Assembly (NCBI RefSeq): GCF_022376445.1
Contig: NW_025955075.1
Span: 62,001 to 126,000, forward strand
Direction of reading: 5' to 3'
DNA length: 64,000 bases
Source of the DNA: Fomitopsis serialis
Lineage: Eukaryota; Basidiomycota; Agaricomycetes; Polyporales; Fomitopsidaceae
Made by a program: the position numbers and the translations under genes. Below, one piece after another: positions 34,900 to 45,455 of the stretch (position 1 is the stretch's first letter; every line of letters starts with the position of its first letter). The notes below the pieces were generated by a model, which saw only the letters and a list, made by a program, of their open reading frames with translations, ran no database searches and was not told the DNA's origin.

Positions 34900-36372
34900 A
34901 TGGCTTTCCACCTCCACCCGATGCTTTCCCTCGTCGCAGGCCGCAACGTCGACCCACCCCGCCCCATCCTCAGGAGCTCGCAGATGGCGTACCCGTCCGC
35001 CCCCGTCCGCGACCTCGGCCCGCGCGCCCTCCAGAGGCTCGCGACCCTCAAGCGCGAGGAGCAGGAGCAGGACCGCGAGGACCTCGAGGATCTCAAGATG
35101 ACCGAGGTGCGTGCGGCCTTCCGGTGCTGACGTAGAGACGCTTACACCGGCGCCCCGCAGGAGCAACGCCTCCTCCTCGAGCGGTCCTTCGCGTCCGTCA
35201 GGTTCGAGCCCGCCGACCTCGACGGCCTCACGTGGGCCGCGCCCGCCGCGCAATGCATGCTCTCCAACTGGGTACGTCCTCCCTGCGTCCGTCCCGCGTC
35301 ACCCGCCGCCACCCCGCCTGACGCGCCCGCGCAGTACAGGTCCCAGGTCCTCGCCGTCCGCCAGCAGTACGGCCTGCCCAGCGACGACTCCCCGCCCCTG
35401 CCCACCGTCGACCGCGGTGCCGACGACGCCGACGCCGACGCGGAGCCGCCCCTCTCCCCCGCGAGCGACCAGACGATCATCGACGTCGCCGTCGAGCCCC
35501 CCAGCCCGCCCCCCACCGCCCGCGCGCACCACTCCTTCCGCAGCGCGCGCCTCCCGCTCGTCTGGGCCCCGCTCGCGCTCCCCGACCACACGCAGGCCCT
35601 CCCCCCGGCGACGCGCACATGCCCCTCTCCCCCGGCAGGCGGCACCCCTGGTCCGTCCGCGCGCACCCCACGGCCGCCGCACGCCCACCCACCGCGTGTT
35701 CAGCCTGCCCACGCGCGCGGGCCCCAAGCCGCCCGTCCGCGAGCTGCCCGGCCCCCGCGCCCGCCCGTCGCGCCCTCCGCCCCGCTGCCGATGCCGATGC
35801 CCGACAGCCCCACGCTGGGCCTCGCACCCGCCCCGCAGCGCAGAGTGCAGACAGCGGGCAAGGACCGCGTGCTCAGCCTGCCCGTGCAGCTGGGCGGCGT
35901 CCCGGTCCCGCCCCCGCTCGAGCGCACGCTGAGCGCGTGCCCGGAGGGCTGCGTCTCGCCGGACGGGTCGCCCACGCTTGGCCTGCGCGCGCGTGCGCTC
36001 CGTGCTCGCGAGCTCGCGAAGTCGACTGACAAGCTCGGGGCAGGGACAGCGAAGATCGCATCCACCACGACCGCGCTCTCCGCGGGCGCGCGTCGGCCGA
36101 GCCATCGCCCTGCGCCCTCCTCGGACATCTCGACGAAGCTCGCGGGGCTGCGGATCGCCATGCCCCTGCCGCTGCCCCTCCCTGGACGGCAGCTGAGCGT
36201 GTGGGGCGGCGAGGTCACGCCCGAGCACGAGCGCCCGCCGCCGCCGCTGATGCGCATGAGCTCTGCGCTGGGGTGCACCCGCGCGGAGCTGGGGAACACG
36301 GACGGCGCGGAGGCGGGCGACGCGGAGGGGATGCCGATGCCGGGGGGGCTGTCCCCGGCGCTGCGCTGGTGA
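34900..36372 (+). CDS. Proline-rich basidiomycete protein, unknown function
   Basis: Three exons, 34900-35106, 35161-35271 and 35335-36372, join in phase and give 451 residues. The first ~100 residues look folded and charged (LGPRALQRLATLKREEQEQD, EQRLLLERSFASVRFEP). The rest is Pro/Ala/Ser-rich and probably disordered, with short recurring phrases (DSPTLGLAPAP, GSPTLGLRAR). Between about 35,620 and 35,770 a neighbouring frame reads more like the same protein (HRVFSLPTRAGPKPPVREL resembles RVLSLPVQLGGVPVPP further on). One or two base indels or an unseen intron may therefore be present. No domain is recognised. Block 2 of the duplication retains only a remnant of this gene. Confidence 0.6.
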
Positions 36373-37245
36373 TCGCTGATGTCGGCGATGTATGTACGTG
36401 CGGCGGGTGGCGGTCGGTGGGTGTGCTGTGTGCATAGTAGCGAATGCGGATGCATGATTGCAGGGTTGTGTTGCGGCTGACCGTCTCTCAGCCAGTCTGG
36501 ATCCGGGCGCATAGTGCAGTAGCTCGGCACTGCGAAGCTCACACAGACGTGCGTCGTACTCGCGGTCTGCCTCGGACTCGGAGAGACCAGCTCGATTTAT
36601 GGTGAGTCGGGGGAGCTGACACCGCCGGGATCGAAACCCGGGCGGCGCGAAGCCGCCCGAGTCGGGATCTGCCAGTGCGCCGGTCGACTCGGGTTGACGG
36701 GAACCTAGAAGCGCGGCTCACGGGAGAAGGAGCCATTCAGTGGCCGCGGTGTGGGCGCCAGAACGACTTGTTCACCGGCAGGCGCGGGCACCGATCAAGA
36801 CACATCACCCGTGTCTTGTTCCTGGCGGGGCGGCGACCACAGAGCGGTGCACCGAGCGTTCCCGCTCCCCACGAATTTGATGGAAACGCAACTTACACGG
36901 TACCGTGCCCCCGAGCCTGGGGAACGGGGGGTTTGTATTTCCACTCACATTGCAGCAGTGCAGCTGCAATATTTTGCAACGTCAGATCAGACACTGTCAT
37001 TTCCCCAGGTCTCGTACGCATCCAACAGCAGTACTTACGTAGGGCGCGAACCACCACCGCACACGTTTGGGAGTTGTGCCGTGGTGACCGGGAGCGTATG
37101 AGACCAACAGTGATCCTCGGGCCACCATGGAACAGCGCTTACATGAGTCGTGCTGGGCGGTCGAAGGGTGTCTCAGCGCAACGTGGACAGTGACCTGAGC
37201 ACCATCACCGATGTCCGCGGTCGACCGCAGCGCTAGCCGATGCAG
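36373..37245. other. Intergenic within block 1
   Basis: No gene is seen. A GC-rich hairpin (GGCGGCGCGAAGCCGCC) lies at about 36,640-36,657, next to a tRNA T-arm-like motif that I reject as a tRNA. The right end is the promoter of the secreted-protein gene. Confidence 0.45.
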
Positions 37246-37253
37246 TATATAAT
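37246..37253 (+). promoter_or_regulatory. TATA box of secreted repeat protein 1
   Basis: TATATAAT is followed by CGCAGACACCCC, the same context as in the paralogue at 40,998. It lies about 250 bp before the ATG. A 5' UTR intron (37,327-37,374: GTACGT donor, CTGACCATAG acceptor) explains the distance. Confidence 0.65.
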
Positions 37254-37497
37254 CGCAGACACCCCGGGATGGCTCTTCAGCTCCGTCTTCTCCTTCGAAG
37301 CTCCCCGACAGCGAGTGCACTGGTTGGTACGTACCCCGGGATGCCATTCACGCCGACGCCGACGCTGACCATAGTCCTTACCCGCTGTCGACGGTTAGCC
37401 TTGCTCGATTCCTTCACGTACAGCTGAACGCCTACCGCCCTGCTAACGACCACCTCCACCCTAACCTCATCCCGACTTCTCACCGTACTCGCTCAGT

Positions 37498-38139
37498 ATG
37501 CGTGTCTCAAGCTTCCTCCCTCTTTCCGTCCTCGCCGCGGCCGCTTCTGTTGCGGTAGCACATCCAGTCGATGAATACATGCTCGAGTACGTCGCGCATA
37601 TGTCCTCGCGCTCGATCCACGGCTGACCGCATCACCCCTCCTCTAGGTCCCGCGGCGACGCCGACATGTCCTTGTCCGCGCGCGACCTCCAGCTCCTCGA
37701 CTACCTCGTAGCCCGGAGCGACGCCGACCTCTCCCTCTCCGCGCGCGAGACCCTCGACATCGTCGACCTCCTCCGCCGGGAGTACCTCGCGCCCGAGCTC
37801 GTCGCGCGGAACGAGTTCGACCAGCCGCAGCGCGAGCACTACCGGACGCACGAGGAGTACGAGAAGGCGTTCATCCAGTGGAACCGCCGGAACCGCAAGA
37901 TGCAGAAGTCCATCAAGAAGGCGACCGCCGCGCACACCACGCCGCTCGCCCAGCCGCAGCGCGAGCACTACGCGACGCACGCGGAGTACGAGAAGGCGTT
38001 CCTCAAGTGGAACGCGCAGAACAGGAAGTTCGACAAGTCGTACAAGAAGGCGACCGACGCGAATGCCAAGAAGTACCAGCAACAGAGCGGCGGGTCGAAG
38101 CCTGGGATCATAGGGAAGATCTTTGGGAAGAAGCAGTAG
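37498..38139 (+). CDS. Small secreted Lys-rich repeat protein 1
   Basis: Two exons, 37498-37586 and 37647-38139, give 193 residues. A clear signal peptide (MRVSSFLPLSVLAAAASVAV A) is followed by HPVDEY. Then come two related Leu/Ser/Arg segments (DMSLSARDLQLLDYLVARSD; DLSLSARETLDIVDLLRREY). Two ~42-residue repeats follow, built on QPQREHY-(R/A)THEEYEKAF-WN-(R)-N-K-KKAT. The C-terminus is GIIGKIFGKKQ, ending in basic residues. It contains no cysteine. I recognise no family; size, secretion signal and duplication would fit an effector or wall-associated protein, but that is inference. The paralogue at 41,247 has identical exon lengths. Confidence 0.8.
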
Positions 38140-38240
38140 GGGACGTAGCTGAGAGGCGGGATCGGCCGGGGGGTTCGCCTTCCTCGACTTGGTGGGCTGT
38201 TTGCTGTACCTCACTGGCGACTGCAGATGAGACTTCATAC

Positions 38241-38555
38241 AAGGATATCGTCCGAACGTCGGAGCCTGTGCTGAAACGTGACGTACGTACGTGCTGGTCG
38301 AAACCTGGACTCCGAGTACTTGGTGTGTCCAGACATGCTGCGATGGCAGTCGTGCGCGGTGTCTCGATGAAGTGTGCCCTTCTCGAGAGGCATCCTAACT
38401 CCGTTCAATTCACCCCGTATACAGAATGTCGGCGCGACGTGCAGACCAGCTAATAGATGGGAAAGGTTCCATCCAAAGCACCCGCATGGCCCAGCGACTC
38501 ACTGCGGTTCTCAGAGAGTACGGACGTACTATGAGTAAACCAAAATGCGATGTAA
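38241..38555. other. Junction between duplication block 1 and an NmrA relic
   Basis: No gene is seen. Confidence 0.4.
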
Positions 38556-39100
38556 TTGTAGCGACTACGCACCTACACACTCTGCGCGCGTTCTCGCTGA
38601 CAAGATACCTCCCATCGTACAGCCGGCAAGCCCGAGTGCGTTGCCAGTCTTCTCTGTACACAGTCGTCAATATTACGCAGCCGCCCGCCCAACTTCAAGA
38701 TGCTCTTGTCCAGGATCTCCTTCGAGCCCGGGTCGTACATCCCCATCTGGTTGTAGAGATGGTGCTTGACGTCGCGGTTGGATACCTGCGTCGTCGGGAG
38801 GTTGGTGTTGGCGCATTTTGCCCCGTCACTGGAGGTCTGGGATGTGAGTGCTCGGTGATCGACGGCATCATGCTGGGGAGTACGTATCTCTTTCGACGCT
38901 CACGCAGACGTCAAGCGGCGGGAGTCGAGTGTTCGCGCAGTGTAGGAGTTGCTGCCAGCATACTTCCCCCACCAGCGGTCGAAGGCGGCCTTTGTCACAG
39001 GTCGCTGATAGATCCTGCTCGACGTAGAGTATCGCGACTGCGAGCTGGTCAGCGATATCGTCTTGTACGTCAGAAACGGACATGCGGACGGCTCCCGGAG
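38556..39100 (-). pseudogene. NmrA-like gene, third copy, 3' half only
   Basis: 38,580-38,840 matches the last exon of the intact gene (30,360-30,610) base by base over long runs, for example GCCCAACTTCAAGA and GTACATCCCCATCT. 38,960-39,060 matches the LYVEKDLSAI exon (here ILYVEQDLSATC). Frameshifts and missing exons show that it is dead. Confidence 0.75.
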
Positions 39101-40079
39101 GTCGAACGTACGCTCAGCCCGTATTCAAAGGCTTTGCCCGAAAACTCGCCGTCGCTTTGCGCGGGTGCTAGTCGCCCTTCGTTCCTAGCCGCGAATTTCG
39201 AAAGCAGAGACGTCAGATATCAAAAGCAGCGTGAGTCTCGACATGGCACGTAGTGTAGTCCCGTGCTTATGACTCAGCTTCGGTTTGCGAGTCACAGAAG
39301 TCGGGCTCACCCCTCTGCTCATTCTCCATGAGTATATCTTGTTTGTTCGGATGCGTAGAGTGGCACTCACCCCTTTCCCGTCAATTTTAGGGGCCCGAAA
39401 ACGCTTCGTACTAGTGTCGATGAACCCGGATCGCATGGCGGCTGTCATATTCTCATGTCCGTGGACGCAGTCGGCTTGAGACGCTTTCTCCGGGTATTGT
39501 CATGATCCGGGTGCATTGAACATTCGGCCGCAGACAACAATTCCTCCGATTATGTACTGCTCAGGATGTGGACTTCAAGTTGACTAACATGCCGTTGGGA
39601 TGTCTGAACCCCAACTGCGTCCTCTATACGTTTCTGGTTGAGCATGGTCCCGCAGAGCGCATGAAGCTAACAAAAATACAGTCGCAGGTGTTATCCCAAT
39701 GGACTTCGAGAGATTTCAGACACCGAGGAGGACGTACCTGCCACGACTCGCGGCTTCGTGCTGCAAACGACGAAGAACCTGAAATGAGAAACTTGGCTGC
39801 GAGGCTCACAACTATTTTCTGTCCCGATCGACTCGGAAATCCAGCCGTCGCAACGCCGTTGATGTTTGCGGGGACTCATCGGGCGACGAAGGGGTGGTTT
39901 GAGTTGGTGAACTTGTAGCCTACCGCATGATGGTAAAACAGTAGTGGCCGACTGGCAAACAAGAGTTCGCGAATGTACGGCTATACGCGAGTCACGAAAT
40001 ACAGTGGATCGGTGCAAGGTAGTCGCCCTTAGGCAGACCACACCACGACCGCTGAATCTTTGGCGGCCGAGGGGAGAGC
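39101..40079. other. No secure gene; one 116-codon open frame
   Basis: The frame 39,568-39,918 (+) reads LTNMPLGCLNPNCVLYTFLV and ends ATPLMFAGTHRATKGWFELV NL. It looks protein-like at both ends, while the middle looks better in another frame (SDTEEDVPATTRGFVLQTTK). It is probably an interrupted remnant of an unknown gene. Confidence 0.35.
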
Positions 40080-40997
40080 CGTTAGTGGCACGGTCGTGTA
40101 CGGGTGGCTGGGTCGCGGTGGCGTCGATCACGATCAGATCTCGCGCACTGCCGCCGCTCGAACTCTGTTCCTCCTCTGTCGATGCCAACTGCTCCTCACA
40201 TTCCACTCGACCCATTTGCACGCCGTGTCATGGACTGTCCCTAGTCGCTCTTTCAAAACGCCTTACCTTTTGGCTCGCCGCAGGCCATCCAGAGGCGCTC
40301 CCCACGAGCAACGCCTCGACTCGGAGTGGAGGTCGATGCCAGTGGGACTGTCGACGTCCCCGGAGCTTGGTTGGCAAAGTTCGGGATGCACGTACGGTGT
40401 GATGACCGGGTGTGCTATGCGCTAGTGAATGCGGATAGTAGCAGCCGTCAGAGCGTTGCGTTGTGGTTGACCGTCTCCGAATGTAGCTCGTTATGGTGAG
40501 TCGGGATCATGCGACCTCGGCATTTGCGACCAAGAAGAGTCTTGGATCTTCTTGGATTCACTCGGGTTGAACTTGGAAGCATAGCTTGTGCATGACCCCG
40601 TCAAACGACCTATTGTCCGGCAAGCACTGCATTGGCTCAAATTTGCGCAGCCACAAAGCATGCACCCAAGCACACCGATCGTTCACGTTCTCGCTCCCGC
40701 GCTCCCGATTGCTCTCGGAGAGGTTGAAAAGTACCGTCCCTCGAGTCTGGGGAGCGGGGAGCCACGCAGGCGCGAGGTTGGCTCCCTTTTCCGCGAAGAC
40801 TCACACAACAGTGCAGCTGCTACTTTAGCTGCCATATGTAGTGAGCTTTGTTAGCGCCTTGCAATGTCAGATCTCGCCCTGTCCTACAGTGATGCCACTG
40901 ATCCGTAACCTTTGGGACAGCGCTTACAGTAGTGGTTGTTCTGGGCAGTCGGAGGGCGTGTCAGCGCAACGTGCGCATCAATATCCCTGGCGAAGAG

Positions 40998-41005
40998 TAT
41001 ATAAA
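40998..41005 (+). promoter_or_regulatory. TATA box of secreted repeat protein 2
   Basis: TATATAAA lies in the context shared with 37,246. It is followed by a conserved short 5' UTR intron, 41,086-41,120 (35 nt, CTGACCATAG acceptor). Confidence 0.65.
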
Positions 41006-41246
41006 CGCAGACACCCCACGATGGTCCCTCAGGCCTCAGCGTTCCTATCTGCTTCGAAGCTGGCCGACAGCGAGTGCACTGGTTGGTACGTACCCCGCGA
41101 TGCACTCACGCTGACCATAGTCCTTACCCACTGGCGATCATCAGCCTTGCTTGATTCCTTCACGTATAGCTGAACGCCTATCATCTTCTCATTCCTCTCC
41201 TGCACCACCAGCGACGTTCCTCCAACCCGCATCGTACTCGTTCGGT

Positions 41247-41888
41247 ATGCGTTTCTCAAGCTTTCTCCCTCTCGCCGTCCTCGTCGCGGCTGCTTCCGTC
41301 GCGGTAGCGCGTCCAGTTGATGACTACATGCTCGCGTACGTCGTCCGCATGTCCTCATCCTCGATCTACGACTGACCACAACACTCGCACTCCAGGTCCC
41401 GCAGCGACGCCGACGTTTCCTTGTACGCGCGCGATTTCCAGCTCCTTGACTACCTCGTAGCCCGAAGCGACGCCCACCTCTCCCTGTCCGCGCGCGGGAA
41501 CGTCGACATCGTCGACCTCCTCCGTCGTGGATACCTCTCGGCCGCGCTCGTCGCGCGAAACGAATTGGACCAGCCCCAGCGCGAGCACTACAAGACGCAC
41601 GAAGAGTGGAAGAAGGCATGGCTCCAGTGGAGCAGGCGGAGCAGCAAAATGGCGAAGTCGATCAAGAAGGCGACCGACGCCCATACCGCGGGGCTCGACC
41701 AGCCCCAGCGCGAGCACTACAAGACGCATGAAGAGCACGAGGGGGCGTGGCGCAATTGGAACAGGCAGAACAGCAAGATGAGCAAGGCGATCAAGAAGGC
41801 GACCGACGCTAATGCCGCAACGTATAAGAAGCAACAGGGTGGGCCGAAGGGGTTATTTGCGAAGCTGTTTGGGAAGAAAAATCAATAG
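41247..41888 (+). CDS. Small secreted Lys-rich repeat protein 2
   Basis: Two exons, 41247-41335 and 41396-41888, also encode 193 residues, matching paralogue 1 position for position in exon lengths. The signal peptide is MRFSSFLPLAVLVAAASVAV A, then RPVDDY. Two QPQREHYKTHEE repeats each end in a KKATDA motif, and the C-terminus is LFAKLFGKKNQ. Differences from paralogue 1 are scattered but keep the frame, the repeat register and the basic character, which argues that both are under constraint. Function is unknown. Confidence 0.8.
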
Positions 41889-42130
41889 GGGACGTGGCTG
41901 GGAGGCAGATCGGTAAGGATGGTGCTTTCCTTGACTTGATGATGGGTTGTTTGCCGTACCTTAAACTGCAGATAAGATTTTATGCATGGATTTAAACCTG
42001 CGTTTTGTGGACATGCAGACCAGCTGGTAGCTAAGATATCGTCTGCGAAGTTTCCGTTCCTAAGCAGTATAACAGTCTCACCCCGGTTTGCAAAGAACGC
42101 GGTCTGGCGTACCTAAGTTGTCCGCCCAGA

Positions 42131-42230
42131 ACGCGTCCACGCGTTTGTGGCCGCTGGGTGACAGCACGTGATTCCGCGTGACAGGCGCGTTCGTTATTTA
42201 GGTCACAACAATCGGACGCGTTCGACGCGT
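42131..42230 (+). promoter_or_regulatory. Cluster of four MCB (ACGCGT) boxes before PCNA
   Basis: ACGCGT occurs at 42,131, 42,139, 42,216 and 42,225, as two close pairs, 55-155 bp before the PCNA start. MCB boxes bind the MBF (Mbp1/Swi6-type) complex that drives G1/S genes in fungi. A CACGTG lies between the pairs at about 42,162. Use of the sites here is inferred from the known regulation of PCNA genes. Confidence 0.75.
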
Positions 42231-42285
42231 CTGTCTCTCTGCCTCCATCTCTCTCTCCCCGCGTCCCATCTCCTCACCATCCACC

Positions 42286-43677
42286 ATGCTCGAAGCGCGT
42301 CTCAACGAAGCCGCCATTCTCAAGCGTCTGCTCGATGGTGCGCTCGTCCCGTGTAGCCTCTTTCCTATCGCTCACCGTGACCTGCAGCCATCAAAGAGCT
42401 TGTCACCGACGCCAACTTTGAGTGCAATGAGGAGGGCCTGGTACGTACTACGCGTCTCTCGCGCGTGCTACGCGCTGACTCTAAAGATCGTCGCGCGTCG
42501 CGCAGAACCTGCAAGCGATGGACAACTCACACGTCGCGCTCGTCGCGGTCAGCCTGAAGGCGTCAGGCTTCAAGCGGTACAGATGCGACCGCCCCATTCC
42601 GCTCGGCGTGAACCTCGCGTCGTTCACGAAGGTACTTAAGTGCGCGAAGGACGACGACGTGTGCATCCTCAAGGCGAACGACGACGCGGACGTACTCAGC
42701 CTCACGTACGAGGCACGAAGTGAGTCGTCGCGTCCCTCCCTTCCTCTCTGTGCGCGCCCTGCTGACTCATGCGTGGCCAGACACGGACCGGATCGCGGAG
42801 TACGAGATGAAGCTGATGGACATCGACGCGGACACGTTGAACATCCCCGACACGGACTACGACGCACGCGTAACAATGCCCGCGAACGAGTTCGCCCGCA
42901 TCGTGCGTGACCTCTCGCAGCTCGGTGAATCTGTCAGGATCGAGGTTTCGAAGGAGGGTGTGCGCTTCATCAGCGACGGCGAGGCTGCGAACGGGAACAT
43001 CCTCCTCCGCGATACGCAGGCGAGCACGCGCAAGGGCGGGTCGTCGTCGAAGAAAGAAGATGAACCAGAGGAGGAGGACGAACCTGAGGAAGAGGACGGG
43101 GACGAGGACGAAGACAAGCCGAAGAAGAAGAAGATCAAGAAAGAGAAGGTCAAGAAAGAAGATGGCGAGGATGTGGAGATGAACGGGGAAGGCGAAGGTG
43201 AAGGCGAAGGTGAAGAGGAGGACGAACAAGAGTTCAAGCCGAAGGGCGAGGACGATGAGGAGGAAGAGGAAGAGGAGGAGTCTTCAAGTAAAAAGCGCAA
43301 GAAGGCGCCTGCGAAGGTACGTACACTCGGAGCAGCTGGGTATACACGCGTCCTGACGCAGTCCCGCAGAGCTCCAAGCCCTCGAAGAAGGCGAAGAAAG
43401 ACGACGACGACGAGCTGCCCGAGGGTGTCAAGGTCGAGATGAACGCACACGTCAACCTGACGTTCAGCTTGAAGTACCTCGTCAACTTCTCGAAGAGCGG
43501 CTCGCTGTCGAACGTCGTCCAGCTCATGATGAGCAACGAGGTCCCTTTATTGGTGCGTTCATGGTGATCTGACTGGTTGACAGTTGACTTACGCGGGCTC
43601 CATCTTTGTAGGTCTCGTACGAGTTCGGCCAAGGCCACATTCGCTACTATCTAGCACCCAAAATCGGTGATGACTGA
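42286..43677 (+). CDS. PCNA, DNA sliding clamp, with a long charged insert
   Basis: Six exons join in phase: 42286-42337, 42388-42440, 42506-42719, 42781-43316, 43370-43552 and 43612-43677. They give 367 residues. The clamp sequence is unmistakable: MLEARLNEAAILKRLLDAIK, MDNSHVALVAVSLKASGF, LTYEARNTDRIAEYEMKLMD, LTFSLKYLVNFSKS, SNEVPLLV and the C-terminal YYLAPKIGDD. PCNA forms a trimer round DNA and tethers replicative polymerases and repair factors. Usual length is about 260. The excess of about 107 residues is one insert between NGNILLRDTQ and VKVEMNAHV (residues about 185-300) made of Glu/Asp and Lys blocks with an EGEGEGEGE run. The insert spans an intron and stays in frame on both sides. 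Confidence 0.95.
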
Positions 43678-44057
43678 GCCGACTGTCTATGTCTATGTCG
43701 TCTGTTTGTGTCGTATCTGGTCGTAGCTAATTGTATCTGCTGTGTATTGATTTCTACTCACGTCCTTCGTCCTACCTCGACGATGTCATTGAACAACAAG
43801 GAAATCGGAGAGTCGTGCATTAGTCACTCCCGGACCTCCTCGGCGTTTGGTACCATTACACTCGGAGGCAGGCACTCGAGAGGGAACTAAATGCGACGAA
43901 TAACACAAGGTTCTGTTTTACACAGACTCAAAACATCCGTCGTTTCCTCTGGTTAGGGATCGCGACATAGAAAACGTATACAAAGCAAGTACAAAGCGGA
44001 TCGTAAGCAATCGACAACGGGATACAATTACAAAGGCAAGAAATCTCCAAGGAGTAA
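43678..44057. other. PCNA 3' region
   Basis: This is the 3' UTR and flank of PCNA. About 110 bp from the stop codon onward (TGACTGAGCCGAC...) recur diverged at 47,360-47,480, in the same orientation, on the far side of the inverted duplication. No other gene is seen. Confidence 0.5.
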
Positions 44058-44155
44058 CCTGTGTTTCTAGGATGAGCACGTCGATCATAGTGCGCACGCT
44101 AGTGCGACCCAGTGAGTTTCCCATCAACGACAGATTGATACTCAGGCACTCACAT

Positions 44156-45137
44156 CTACGCCGTGGCTTCAGGACGGGCACACGCCGGGTGCCTCTGGCG
44201 ATGTCTGCGCAGAGACCCCGGCCGCGTAAACACCTCCGTGCATTGCTCGCACGGCACCTTGCGCATGACATGGGTGTGTCGCTCGTATACGTGCCTCCAG
44301 AAGTTGGTCACCTCGAGGCTGCATCCATCCCACTCGCAGCGAATCTTGTCCTTGCCTTTGTCCGCGGAGGACCGCGCGTTCTTGAGGTGGGTCTGCTTCA
44401 TGTGGGCCTTGATCGCGAGTTTCGTGAGCCGAATACGGGCGCCGCACCCATCCCACATGCACGTCATGTGCGTCACCTCGTCGGTTGCGGGCGTGGGCTG
44501 TGATGCATGACGCTTTCCCTCCCATGTCAGCCCGCGCAACCAGTTGCCTATAAGGCAGCCATACCGATGAAGATTCCTGGGCGTTGTCGGCCAACGAGTA
44601 CGTTTCGGCCACGTCAGGTTGATGAGGCACCGGAATAGCGGCCTGACCGTCGAACATGTTGACATTATGCATAGACTCGACTCGGGGCGTTTCTGCGGCC
44701 GACGTGTCCGTGACGATACCTTGCACGCCCTGGAGGTGATATTCTGCTCAGGCGTGGTACGTGGATGATAGATGATATGTACTCACATATAACTCCAGTA
44801 CATCCTATGAATACGGCAAGATCAATGGTCAGGACATAGATGTTATCTGCGAAGGATGGATTCTCACTGCGTCATATACGTTGTATATATGCCCGCCGTC
44901 AGCGATGCTCGTGTTGAAGGCATACGGTGGATACATGGCGGCTTCCGTGGAGGATCCTAGACCGAACACCTGTGGCTGATCAAACCTGAGGGACTCGTAA
45001 ACATGACTTGGGTTCACTTCGTCGACTGGCAAGTCGCCGGACACGTCTAGGGCGGGGAGCCTGAGGCAACGATCGACGAATGAGCTCGCGATGGCATGGC
45101 ACGGATGCTCGACGGACCTGAAGTTGTTCATCGGCAT
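44156..45137 (-). CDS. C2H2 zinc-finger protein 3 (left arm)
   Basis: Four minus-strand exons are in phase: 45137-44868, 44804-44787, 44729-44565 and 44518-44156. They give 271 residues. The second exon is 18 nt (DVLELY). The N-terminus (MPMNNFRSVEHPCH...) is low in known domains. The C-terminus has three fingers: CMWDGC with HMKQTH, CEWDGC with HVYERH, and CEQCTEVFTRPGSLRRHRQR H. All Cys/His ligands are present, so this is the better-preserved member of the pair. It has the same architecture as genes 1 and 2 in this window. The start is chosen at ATG 45137, the first Met of the exon; the region upstream is the shared inner arm and presumably holds the promoter. Confidence 0.8.
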
Positions 45138-45399
45138 AAAGCAATTCACAGGTAGTTATGTGCAACGGTCCGCGACTGCTGATGTGGTACCGTGCGGGTC
45201 TGGGGTTGGTGAATCAACATGACATAGGACTGGTCGATGATTATAAGGTCACAGGCTGGCCAGACGGGATTCCACGCAGTCCTCATGTAGTACCACGTCC
45301 TGCCGATAGTAACCTGGAGTGCATGGTAGGCGCTGCATGCGCATGTAATGAGAAGAACCGCTGATAGTGTGCCACCATCAAATGAAATACTGTCCTGTA

Positions 45400-45455
45400 C
45401 TCGGATTCGAATCCATGGCACATACAAGATTCGAATCCATGTCACATACAAGATA
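45400..45455 (+). repeat. 24 bp direct repeat inside each arm
   Basis: GATTCGAATCCATG(G/T)CACATACAAGA occurs twice in a row here, and again, inverted, at about 45,846-45,901 in the other arm. It is only superficially like a tRNA T-loop. Confidence 0.7.

Larger units (their letters stand above)
34440..38240 (+). repeat. Segmental duplication, block 1
   Basis: This block reappears at about 40,080-41,960. Matching landmarks in order: TCGCGGTGG with GATCAGATCTCGCGC; AGCAACGCCTC near the second exon of the proline-rich gene; GAATGCGGAT then GACCGTCTC; GTGAGTCGGG; CTGGGGA(A/G)CGGGG; GCAGTGCAGCTGC; TATATAA followed by CGCAGACACCCC; and the entire secreted-protein gene. Block 2 lacks most of the proline-rich gene, so it has an internal deletion. 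Confidence 0.75.
40080..41960 (+). repeat. Segmental duplication, block 2
   Basis: This is the diverged, shorter copy of 34,440-38,240. It retains the upstream part, a fragment around the second exon of the proline-rich gene (40,295-40,350), the shared promoter region and the complete secreted-protein gene. Confidence 0.75.

Noticed and set aside
35299..36435. 378-codon minus-strand frame opposite the proline-rich gene
   Set aside because: It is Arg/Gly-rich antisense of a GC-rich coding region. The plus strand has consistent exons and start context.
36620..36660. tRNA-like T-arm (GGGATCGAAACCCG) next to a GC hairpin
   Set aside because: No D-arm, anticodon stem or matching acceptor stem could be placed on either strand, and the block 2 copy lacks the motif.
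45400..45455. GATTCGAATCC, resembling a tRNA T-loop, twice in each inverted arm
   Set aside because: There is no cloverleaf around it; it is simply a 24 bp direct repeat.
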